64,000 bases of DNA from Aldehydirespirator sp965221605 (GTDB taxonomy: Bacteria > Actinomycetota > Acidimicrobiia > Acidimicrobiales > Aldehydirespiratoraceae), in assembly GCA_965221605.1 (NCBI GenBank), contig CBDCSK010000014.1, positions 62,001 through 126,000 on the forward strand. The letters run 5' to 3'. The notes under the pieces were generated by a model, which was given only the letters and a program-made list of their open reading frames with translations, did no database searches and had not been told where the DNA came from. Numbering within the stretch: position 1 is the first letter of the stretch; each line of letters starts with the position of its first letter. Shown here piece by piece: positions 1 to 7,789 of the stretch. The position numbers and the translations under genes are program-made.

Positions 1-597
1 CCCAGTCCGAGGTTCGCCTTGCCGGCCTCGGCCAGGATGGTGCCCGACGCGATGCTGTTGGACAGGAAGCCGCTGTTGATGACCACGTGGATGTCGTCGG
101 CGTTCACGAACTCGTTGGCGCAGGCAATGTGGGACTCCACCGCGTCGCCCGCACCGCAGACCTCCAACTCGATGGGGTGCCCGTTCACGCCGCCCAGCTC
201 GGCGTTGAAGTAGTCGACGTAGGCCTGTACCACCGCGGGCACCTCGGGGAACGCCATGAGCTCCTCGACCTGGGCGATCAGCCCGATCTTGACCGGCTCC
301 ATCGACTCGTCGGCCATCATGGAATCGGACTCCTCCATGGGCTCCTCGGCCGGCTCCTCCCATGGGCTCCTCAGCGGGCTCCTCCATAGGCTCCTCCATG
401 GACTCCTCGGCCGGCTCCTCCATGGGCTCCTCAGCGGGCTCCTCCATGGGCTCCTCGGCCGGTTCCTCCGCAGGCGCCGCCGGTGCAGGCTCATCCACGG
501 CAGGAGCGTCATCCTCGTCGTCGCCGCAGGCCGCGGCGACGAGGGCGAAAGCAAGCAGGACTGCAGCCAGCACCCTCCAGCTGGACTTGGGACTCAT
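1..597 (-). CDS. ABC transporter substrate-binding lipoprotein (branched-chain amino-acid type), N-terminal part, frameshifted
   Basis: The gene runs off the left edge, so only the N-terminal part is visible. The ATG at 597 follows a strong AGGAGG ribosome site. The protein starts with a lipoprotein signal ending in VAAAC (Cys24), then an acidic Asp/Glu stretch and a repeat rich in Glu-Glu-Pro-Met units (about residues 40-90). The mature domain begins near PVKIGLIAQVEE and resembles the type-I periplasmic binding fold of Leu/Ile/Val, amide or urea binding proteins. It would capture a solute outside the membrane for an ABC importer encoded off-window. One extra C at 359-361, inside the repeat, breaks the frame; comparison with the neighbouring repeat copy (411-430) shows the surplus base. 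The gene is divergent from the Lrp-type regulator. A sequence error or repeat slippage is likelier than a dead gene. Confidence 0.75.
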   Translation of the reverse strand, partial: MSPKSSWRVLAAVLLAFALVAAACGDDEDDAPAVDEPAPAAPAEEPAEEPMEEPAEEPMEEPAEESMEEPMEEPAEEPMGGAGRGAHGGVRFHDGRRVDGAGQDRADRPGRGAHGVPRGARGGTGLRRLLQRRAGRRERAPHRVGGLRCGRRGGVPHCLRQRVRERRRHPRGHQQRLPVQQHRVGHHPGRGRQGEPRTG

Positions 598-765
598 GGT
601 GTGTTCCTCCTTCGCGCCAGGGCACGCGTGTTGTCGGGAGACTTTGATACCCGGATTGTACATATGTTGGCAAGTCAGGTCTGGAAGCGCTAGTTCTGTC
701 TGCTCAACCGTGAGGCCAGCCATAGATTCTGTGCCGAATCGGACTAGCAACCTGCGCTTCCTAGA

Positions 766-1749
766 ATGACCAACAGCAACGGCCCGGAGCATCTCGGCGA
801 CCTCGCCTACGATCACGCCATCATGGCGGAGTTGGACGGCATCGACCGTGCCCTGATCGACGGTCTGGTGGCCGACGGCCGGGCCAGCTACGCCGCCCTC
901 GCCCGGCGCATCGACATGTCGCAGGCCGCGGTGAAGGCTCGGGTCATACGGCTCCTCGACAGCGGCGTCATCCACATTCTCGGACGCATCGACCCCCGCG
1001 CCCTCGGCTACGGCGAGTTCGCCTACTGCCTGATCGATGTGGAAGGCCCGGTCGCGCCGGTCGCCGAGCGGCTGGCCGGGATGGACGAGGCCGCCTTCGT
1101 GCTGATCCTAGCCGGCGCCCGCGGGCTGTTCGTCGAGTTCCGGGCCAGCGACGCCCAGCATCTGGGCGATGCCATCGAGCGGGCCCGGTCCGACCCTCAG
1201 GTACGGGGCATCGACGCCTCCTCGCTGGTGGCCTACGTGAAGCAGGACTGGTCGCAATCGGGCCGCGACACCGAGACCCGCGACCACCGGCTCGGCGCCC
1301 GCCGGCGCAACGTCGACGCCACCGACATCAAGCTCCTCGAGCGGCTGGCCGCCAACGGAAGGGCCACGTTCGCCGAGATGGCCGAGGCTGCGGGAATGTC
1401 CCACGCGGCCACCCGCGAGCGGGTGCTGGCCCTCATGGCCGCAGGCGTGGTGACCGTCCAGACCATCGTGAGTCCCGGAGTGCTCGGCGTCAACGGCTAC
1501 GCCGGTCTCATGATCGACGTCGACGGGCGGGCTGGACCAGTAGCCAACACGATCGCGGCGATAACGGACGTAACCCTGGTCGCGCTCGTGCTCGGGCGCT
1601 TCGATGTGCTTGCCGAGGCCAGGTACCGGGACGAGGCCCACCTGGCCGAACTGCTCGACCGCGTCCGCGCCGTGGACGGCGTGCGGCAGGTCGAGGCGTT
1701 CGTGTACCTGGTGGAGGTCAAGGAGTCCATGACCGCCGGCCTCACATGA
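766..1749 (+). CDS. Lrp/AsnC-family transcriptional regulator with two tandem Lrp modules
   Basis: This 327-residue protein is twice the usual Lrp length. It contains two copies of an N-terminal winged HTH plus an alpha/beta ligand-sensing (RAM-like) domain. HTH 1 lies at about residues 25-80 (GRASYAALARRIDMSQAAVK) and HTH 2 at about 187-245 (GRATFAEMAEAAGMSHAATR), each followed by a beta-alpha-beta sensor segment. Lrp proteins bind DNA as oligomers and respond to amino acids or their oxo-acids. The gene is divergent from an amino-acid-type binding protein and sits near a 2-oxo-acid dehydrogenase operon, so control of amino-acid uptake or breakdown is a reasonable inference. The specific ligand cannot be read from the sequence. 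Confidence 0.88.
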   Translation: MTNSNGPEHLGDLAYDHAIMAELDGIDRALIDGLVADGRASYAALARRIDMSQAAVKARVIRLLDSGVIHILGRIDPRALGYGEFAYCLIDVEGPVAPVAERLAGMDEAAFVLILAGARGLFVEFRASDAQHLGDAIERARSDPQVRGIDASSLVAYVKQDWSQSGRDTETRDHRLGARRRNVDATDIKLLERLAANGRATFAEMAEAAGMSHAATRERVLALMAAGVVTVQTIVSPGVLGVNGYAGLMIDVDGRAGPVANTIAAITDVTLVALVLGRFDVLAEARYRDEAHLAELLDRVRAVDGVRQVEAFVYLVEVKESMTAGLT

Positions 1750-1756
1750 CCAGCGC

Positions 1757-2599
1757 TTAGGGCAGCACGCCTCCGTCGATGGGGATCAGGGCGCCGTTGA
1801 TGTAGGCGGCGGCCGGTGACGCCAGGAACACCACCAGCTGGGCCACCTCATCGGCGGTGCCCCACCGGCCCAGCGGCACCTCCGAGACCAGCATCTCGCC
1901 GGCCTCGTCGTCCGTGACGCCGGCCAGGTCGGCGACCAGCCTGCGGTTGGCCACCGCCATCTGGGTGTCGATAGGACCGGGGCACACCCCCACGCAGCGG
2001 ATCCCGTCGCGGCCGTGCTCCTTGGCGATGAGCTTGGTCATGGCAACCAGACCGAACTTGGTGACGTTGTAGGCCCCGTACCCGGGATCGGACACCAGTC
2101 CTCCGATCGACACGTTGTTGACGATCACGCCCGGCCGGCCTCGATCATCGGGCCCAGCGCCAGCAGCGCCATCCGCCGAGAGCCCATGACGTTCACCTGC
2201 CACGACAGGTTCCACTGCTGCTCGGTCTGGTCGACGAAACGGCCCACCCCGGTAGTGGCGCCGGCGTTGTTGAACAGGATGTCGAGCGACCCCAGATCCT
2301 GGAGCGTGCGCTCGACCACCGACTCGGCCTGAGCCTGGTCGGTGACGTCCAGCGGGGCCGCGAAGCTCCTGGCTCCGTACTGGTCGCGCAGCTCCGCGGC
2401 CAGCGCCTCCAGCGCGGCCAGATCGTCGCCCCAAGCCGTGGGTGGGATCCTGGCGCAGCTCGGGCCGGTCGCGGGCCAGGTCGGTGACGACCACGTCGGC
2501 GCCGGCCTCGGCCAGCCGCCGCGCGGTCGCCTCGCCCATCCCCCCGGCTCGGCCCGCGCCGGTGACCAGCGCCACCTGACCAGCCAGCGCTCCCGTCAC
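1757..2599 (-). CDS. SDR-family NAD(P)-dependent oxidoreductase, interrupted by two compensating frameshifts
   Basis: A short-chain dehydrogenase with a Rossmann fold. The N-terminus shows a TGAGxxxGMG nucleotide motif, the middle (another frame, about 2135-2430) carries the LFNNAG motif, and the C-terminus has YNVTK (catalytic Tyr and Lys), PGPIDT and a terminal GALIPIDGG. The middle is shifted by an extra base in the C run 2429-2432 and restored by a missing base in the C run near 2130-2132. With both corrected, the protein is a normal length of about 280 residues. It starts at a GTG that overlaps the stop of the upstream SDR gene (GTGA), so the two are translationally coupled. The substrate is unknown; oxidation of a secondary alcohol or hydroxyacyl compound is typical. 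Confidence 0.8.
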   Translation of the reverse strand: MTGALAGQVALVTGAGRAGGMGEATARRLAEAGADVVVTDLARDRPELRQDPTHGLGRRSGRAGGAGRGAARPVRSQELRGPAGRHRPGSGRVGGRAHAPGSGVARHPVQQRRRHYRGGPFRRPDRAAVEPVVAGERHGLSADGAAGAGPDDRGRPGVIVNNVSIGGLVSDPGYGAYNVTKFGLVAMTKLIAKEHGRDGIRCVGVCPGPIDTQMAVANRRLVADLAGVTDDEAGEMLVSEVPLGRWGTADEVAQLVVFLASPAAAYINGALIPIDGGVLP

Positions 2600-3426
2600 G
2601 GCGCGGCCTCGGCCTCGGAGGGATCGGATAGGTCCGCGGCCAGCCGCCCCATCACCTCATGGCTGTAGCCGAGGGGGATGCCGTCGTGACAGCCGACGAG
2701 CGAGCCGGTGAGGGTCGCGCTGGCGTCGCTGACCAAGAAGTGGAACACCGGCGCCATCTCCGATGCCTTGCGGAACACGCCGTTGGCGGTCATGCGCCTG
2801 ATCAGCTCGAGGTCCGGCGCCGACTCCGCGCCCATCTCGCTCTCCACGATGCCGGGCAGCACCGCGTTGACCCGGACCTGGCGCGGTCCCAGCTCCAGGG
2901 CCCACACCCGCACCAGGTGGTCGAGGGCGGCCTTGGACGCGGCGTAGGCGGCCATGCCCGGCGCCGCCACGGAACCCGCCGGCGAACTGGTCACGATGAC
3001 CGACCCGTGGTCGCGCACCATGCCTGCTCCATGACGGAGGGCCCGCACCACTCCCAGGGCGTTGATGTCGATCACCCGCTGGAACACGTCCATGTCGAGG
3101 TCCTCGACCTCACCGTGGTACTCGTCGATGCCGGCGTTGAGGATCAGCGCGTCCAGAGCCTCGAAACGCTCGGACACGGCCCCGAAAGCCCGCTCGACCG
3201 AGGCGTCGTCGGCCACATCCATCGTCACGAAGGAGGCTCCGATGCCGTCAGCGATCGCGCTGCCTTCGGGCCGCCGGCCACAGATCACCACCCGGGCGCC
3301 GCATTCGACCAGATGTGCCGCCACTGCCAGGCCGATCCCGGCCGTTCCACCGGTGACGATCACCCTGCGGCCGCTCACGTCGAAGACATCGGCCGTGGTC
3401 GTTCGCGCTGTGCTTGTCTCGGTCAT
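2596..3426 (-). CDS. SDR-family NAD(P)-dependent oxidoreductase
   Basis: A 276-residue classical short-chain dehydrogenase. Visible motifs are TGGTAGIG (cofactor-binding turn, about residues 25-32), LILNAG (about 94-99), the catalytic Ser in VIVTSSPAGS, and YAASK (catalytic Tyr and Lys). The PGIVESEM segment follows the active site as usual. CGRRP after beta-2 has basic residues that could favour NADP, though this is only suggestive. It heads a two-gene operon with the SDR below, overlapping it by 4 bases. The substrate cannot be deduced. The ATG at 3426 follows about 130 bases that hold no gene and separate it from the divergent E1 gene. Confidence 0.88.
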   Translation of the reverse strand: MTETSTARTTTADVFDVSGRRVIVTGGTAGIGLAVAAHLVECGARVVICGRRPEGSAIADGIGASFVTMDVADDASVERAFGAVSERFEALDALILNAGIDEYHGEVEDLDMDVFQRVIDINALGVVRALRHGAGMVRDHGSVIVTSSPAGSVAAPGMAAYAASKAALDHLVRVWALELGPRQVRVNAVLPGIVESEMGAESAPDLELIRRMTANGVFRKASEMAPVFHFLVSDASATLTGSLVGCHDGIPLGYSHEVMGRLAADLSDPSEAEAAP

Positions 3427-3557
3427 GAGCTAACACTAGTCATTGAAACTCGCGCCGTCTGCGGGATGCAGATATGGAATCACAGGCGTACGACGTGATA
3501 CACAAGCGTTTCCTACCCTAGAGTGTCGCCGTCGGCGGCTCACAGAGGAGCAAGAGG

Positions 3558-5638
3558 ATGCGGCAGATCCTGGACCCGGCGGGAAAACTCGTGGGACCGG
3601 TCCCTGATCTCGACGACGGCCAGCTGGTCGACATGTTCCGCATGCTGCTCACCACCCGGATGGCCGACGAGAAGCTCCTCAACCTCCAGCGGCAGGGACG
3701 CATGCCGGCCTACTACCAGGTGAGCGGCCAGGAAGGCCCACGTAGGAGCGGCGCTGGCGCTGCGGGAGACGGACTGGCTCTTCACCGCATACCGCGAGCT
3801 GGGCATGTGGCTGGCCCGGGGCATGAGCCCCATCGCCGCGCTCGGGCTGTGGATGGGCGTGCCCGACGATGACGACCTCTGGGACGTCAACCGCTACCGG
3901 GTGACCAAGCTCAACGCCACTATCGGCACCCATCTGCCCCACGCGGTGGGCTTCGGATACGCCGAGCGCCTTCGGGAGCGCGACACCGTGGCCATGGTGG
4001 TGTTCGGCGACGGCGCCACCTCGGAGTCCGACTTCCACGCAGCCATGAACTTCGCCGGAGTGTGGAAGACCCCCACGGTGTTCCTGTGCCAGAACAACCA
4101 GGTGGCCCAGTCGACCACCATCGACAAGCAGACCGCAGCGGCCACCCTGGCCGCCAAAGCCGACGGCTACGGGTTCACCGGCGTGCGCGTCGACGGCATG
4201 GACCCGCTGGCCATGTACCACACCGCCCGCGAGGCGGTAGAGCGGGCCGCAGCCGGCGACGGCCCGACCCTCATCGAGATGCTCACGTACCGGTTCGCAC
4301 CCCATTCCACCTACGACGGGACCCCGGTGTACCGCACCACCGACGAGGAGGCCCGGTGGCGCGAGCAGGATCCCATCACCCGGATGAGGTCCTTCCTGGT
4401 GAACAAGGGGACTGTGGGAGGCCGACCAGGAAGACGACATGCGGGCCGGGATCTCAGCCGAGCTCGAGGCCTTCGTCGACCAGCTGGAGGGCAGGGCCGG
4501 AGTGTCGCGCGACTACTCGCCCCGGCAGCTGTTCGCCCGGGCTCCGGCCTCTCTCGCCGAGCAGTTGCACCGTGAGCAGCACGACGCCGGCGAGCCCGTC
4601 ACCACGCTGGGCCCTCAGGAGGCTTGGGCGGTCGAGCCCGACCCGTCACCCACCGGCGAGACCCGCCGGCTAGACATGACCGAGGCCCTCAAGCTGACAC
4701 TGCACTCGGCCTTCGAGCGGGACCGGTCGCTGGTGATCCTGGGCGAGGACGTGGGCGTGGAGGGCGGGGTGTTCCGCATCACCGAGGGAATGCTCGAGCG
4801 CTTCGGCGCGGACCGGGTGATCGACACCCCCCTGTGCGAGACCGGCATCATGGGCACCGCGGTGGGGATGGCGATGGCCGGGCTGAGGCCGATCGCCGAG
4901 ATCGAGTTCGCGGGCTTCGTCTACCCCGCCTTCGACCAGCTCATCGGCCATGTGGCCCGTATCCGGTGGCGCTACCGGGGCCATCTGACCGCGCCGGTGG
5001 TGGCCCGGTTGCCGGTGGGCACCAACCTCGACAACCTCGAGTTCCACACCGACTCCCCCGAGTCGTTCCTCACCCACGCGCCCGGGCTGGTGGTGGTGTA
5101 CCCCTCCAACCCCTACGACGCCAAGGGCCTGATGGAGTCGGCCCTGTGCAGCGAGGATCCGGTGGTGTTCCTGGAGCCCATCTCGCTGTACCGCGGCCTG
5201 AAGCAGGACGTCCCCGTCGAGCCCTACCGGATCGGCTTCGGGCGGGCCAGCGTGGCGCGCGACGGAACCGACGTGACGGTGGTGTCGTGGGGACCGCCGG
5301 TGCGCGAGGCGCTGAAGGCGGCTGAGGCCCTGGCCGCGGAGGGGGTGTCGGCCGAGGTGGTCGACCTGCGGACCCTGTATCCATGGGATCGAGAGACGGT
5401 GCTGGCCAGCGTGGAGAGGACGGGACGGCTGGTGGTGGCCCATGAGGCCCACACCACCAGCGGGTTCGGGGCCGAGATCCTGGCCGCGGTCAGCGAGCTG
5501 GGCCTCTACTCGCTGGAAGCGCCGCCGGTGAGGGTGGCCCACATGGACGTGTTCTGGGGTCCCACGCAGCTGGAGCGCTACTCCATGATCACCGCCGACC
5601 GCATCGCCGCCGGCGTACGCCGCGCCCTCGCGGGCTGA
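3558..5638 (+). CDS. 2-oxo-acid dehydrogenase E1, fused alpha and beta subunits (two frameshifts)
   Basis: This is the thiamine-diphosphate decarboxylase component of a pyruvate, acetoin or branched-chain 2-oxo-acid dehydrogenase complex. The alpha part carries the ThDP motif GDG at about 4009 with NN about 30 residues later (FGDGATSES to CQNN). The beta part, from RRLDMTEALK at about 4665, carries GEDVG, the CETGIMG segment and the C-terminal transketolase-type domain. No stop separates the parts, so this appears to be an alpha-beta fusion of about 693 residues, seen in some bacteria but less common than separate genes. Two breaks interrupt it: the C run 3737-3739 (one extra C or two missing bases) and one extra G in 4407-4410. 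The ATG at 3558 follows GAGGAG. The E2 gene begins 1 base after its stop. No E3 gene is present. Confidence 0.85.
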
Positions 5639-5639
5639 T

Positions 5640-6815
5640 ATGGCCAGCGTCTTCAAGCTCCCTTCCGTGGGCGACACCATGGTCGAGGGCGAGATCGTGG
5701 AGTGGCTGGTAGCCGTCGGCGACACCGTGGAGCTCGACCAGCCCATCTGCTCGGTCGAGACCGACAAGTCGGTGGTGGAGATGACCACCCCCTACCGGGG
5801 AACGGTTCTGGCACTCGGAGGTGAGCCCGGCGACGTCATCGAAGTGGGCGAGACCCTCATCGTGGTCGGCGAGCCCGGGGAGGAGGTCCCCACCGAGGAC
5901 GAACCGGTCCCCACGGCCGGAGCCGCCGGTTCCGCTGGAACTCCGCCCCCGGTACCGGCCCCGGCGCCCACGCCGCCCCAACCAGCCGCTCCGGGCTCGG
6001 TCAAGGCGGTGCCGAAGGCCCGCAAGCTGGCCAGGGAGTTGGGCATCGACCTGGCCGCCGTGGCCGGTACCGGATCGGGCGGCTCCATCACCGTCGCCGA
6101 CGTCGAAGCCGCAGCCGCCCTAGCCCCGGCCGCAGGTGGTAGCCGGCGCGAGCGCCTGTCGGCCATCCGGCGCTCCATCGCCCGCCACATGACCGAATCG
6201 ATGCAGATCCCGCAGTTCACGTCGATGGTGGACGTGGACGCCAGCGGTCTGCTGGAGACCCGGGCCGCCGCGTCCGCTGCGACCGGCTCACGGGTGCCCC
6301 TCGATGCCCTGCTGGCGGCCAGGCTGGTGCCGGTGCTGCGAGACCATCCCGTGATGAACGCCCGCCTCGACGGTGAGGAGATCGAGTACTTCGACCGCTA
6401 CGACATCGGCGTGGCCGTCGACACCCCCGACGGGTTGGTGGTGCCGGTGGTGCGGGGCGCCGATACCCACTCGCTGCCGGAGCTGTCAGCCGAGGTCCTG
6501 CGGCTGGCTGCCGCGGCCCGCGACCGCACCGTGGCCCCCAACGAGCTCACCGGGCCGACCGCCACCGTCAACAACGTGGGCGCGGTCGGGCTGCTGGCCG
6601 GCACACCGATGCTGCCGGTCGGAACCAGCATGATCGCCGCATTCGGCATGGCCCGCCCGGTGGTGCGTCTGCGGGACGGCGCCGCGGTGGAGGTCCCGAC
6701 CATGACGGTGTCGGCCACGTTCGACCACCGCATCATCGACGGCGGCGCCAGCGGCCGGTTCCTGGCCCAACTCAAGCAGGCGATTGAGCGGACGACCTCC
6801 ACCGAAGTGAGCTGA
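5640..6815 (+). CDS. Dihydrolipoamide acyltransferase (E2) of a 2-oxo-acid dehydrogenase complex
   Basis: A 391-residue E2 protein. It has one lipoyl domain (residues 1-80, lipoyl Lys43 in ETDKS), a Pro/Ala-rich linker (about 85-120), a peripheral subunit-binding domain (about 122-160, PKARKLARELGIDLAAVAGT) and an acyltransferase domain ending with DHRIIDGG, where the catalytic His is near residue 363. It transfers the acyl group made by E1 to CoA. The ATG starts one base after the E1 stop, so the genes form an operon. The nearby Lrp-like regulator recalls the bkd (branched-chain) operons of other bacteria, but the sequence does not decide between pyruvate, acetoin and branched-chain substrates. 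Confidence 0.92.
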   Translation: MASVFKLPSVGDTMVEGEIVEWLVAVGDTVELDQPICSVETDKSVVEMTTPYRGTVLALGGEPGDVIEVGETLIVVGEPGEEVPTEDEPVPTAGAAGSAGTPPPVPAPAPTPPQPAAPGSVKAVPKARKLARELGIDLAAVAGTGSGGSITVADVEAAAALAPAAGGSRRERLSAIRRSIARHMTESMQIPQFTSMVDVDASGLLETRAAASAATGSRVPLDALLAARLVPVLRDHPVMNARLDGEEIEYFDRYDIGVAVDTPDGLVVPVVRGADTHSLPELSAEVLRLAAAARDRTVAPNELTGPTATVNNVGAVGLLAGTPMLPVGTSMIAAFGMARPVVRLRDGAAVEVPTMTVSATFDHRIIDGGASGRFLAQLKQAIERTTSTEVS

Positions 6816-6963
6816 TCGCCGAACCCGGAATCGGGACCACCACGGTGTGCACCCAGAAGGCTCCGGGACTCTCAGGGCAAAGTAAGGGAAATCCCCGGTT
6901 GGGGAGGGTCGGGCCGGTCGTAGAGTCCCGCCTGAGCCTTCCCGCCAGCGCTTAGGAGAACCT

Positions 6964-7713
6964 GTGACTTCCTCCCCCACCCAGGCCGTGGCCACCGCCG
7001 CCCGGGCCGTGGCCGCCTCCAAGATCTACGGCTCCGGCGACACCGAGGTGCGGGCCCTCGACGCCATCGACGTGGGCTTCGAGCAGGGCCGCTTCACCGC
7101 CATCATGGGACCCTCGGGATCCGGCAAGTCCACCCTGATGCACTGCATGGCCGGGCTCGACAGCGTCACCTCCGGCCAGGTGATCATCGGCGACACCGAC
7201 CTCACCACGCTGTCGGAGAAGGACCTCACGCTGCTGCGCCGAGACAACGTGGGCTTCGTGTTCCAGGCCTACAACCTGGTGCCCACCCTCACCGCCATCG
7301 AGAACATCACCCTGCCGATGGACCTCGCCGGCTCCAAGGGTGACACCGCCTGGGTCGACGAGGTGGTGGGCGCCACCGGGCTCGCCGACCGCACCAAGCA
7401 CCGCCCCAACGAGCTGTCGGGAGGCCAGCAGCAGCGGGTGGCGGTGGCCCGGGCCCTGGCCGGCAGGCCCCAGATCATCTTCGCCGACGAGCCCACCGGC
7501 AACGTCGACTCCAACACCGCGGCCGAGATCCTCGGCTTCATGCGCAGCGCGGTCGACCAGATGGGCCAGACCATCGTGATGGTCACCCACGACCCGGTGG
7601 CCGCCTCCTACGCCGACCGGGTCGTGTTCCTGGTGGACGGCAAGATCGTGGACGAACTGGAGGATCCCACACCCCAGGGCATCCGGGACCACATGACCCG
7701 GCTCGGCGCCTAG
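6964..7713 (+). CDS. ABC transporter ATP-binding protein, MacB/LolD type
   Basis: A 249-residue ATPase of the MacB/LolD/FtsE class. Walker A is GPSGSGKS (residues 49-56), the Q-loop lies in VFQAYNLVPTLT, the signature is LSGGQQQRVAVARAL, Walker B is IIFADEPTG, and the H-loop is MVTHDP. The GTG start follows AGGAGAA. It precedes two FtsX-like permeases in the same orientation, so the three form an exporter or mechanotransmission complex in the cytoplasmic membrane. Such systems export peptides or lipids or drive envelope remodelling; the cargo here is unknown. A 24-base C run lies just after its stop codon. Confidence 0.93.
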   Translation: MTSSPTQAVATAARAVAASKIYGSGDTEVRALDAIDVGFEQGRFTAIMGPSGSGKSTLMHCMAGLDSVTSGQVIIGDTDLTTLSEKDLTLLRRDNVGFVFQAYNLVPTLTAIENITLPMDLAGSKGDTAWVDEVVGATGLADRTKHRPNELSGGQQQRVAVARALAGRPQIIFADEPTGNVDSNTAAEILGFMRSAVDQMGQTIVMVTHDPVAASYADRVVFLVDGKIVDELEDPTPQGIRDHMTRLGA

Positions 7714-7716
7714 CCG

Positions 7717-7740
7717 CCCCCCCCCCCCCCCCCCCCCCCC
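7717..7740. repeat. 24-base poly-C homopolymer tract
   Basis: An uninterrupted run of 24 C residues lies 3 bases after the ATPase stop codon and about 50 bases before the permease start. It would transcribe to a C run inside an operon mRNA. A homopolymer this long is rare in bacterial chromosomes. It could be a slippage-prone spacer affecting downstream translation or stability, or its length could be an assembly artefact. Confidence 0.95.
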
Positions 7741-7789
7741 GGCCCGCCACCCGGCCCCACCCTCCAACACTCCCGAAGAGGATCCCGAC

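Noticed and set aside
641..650. ACTTTGATAC as a full third copy of the shared palindrome
   Set aside because: Only one half matches; the expected ATCAAA half is absent, so it is mentioned as a half-site only.
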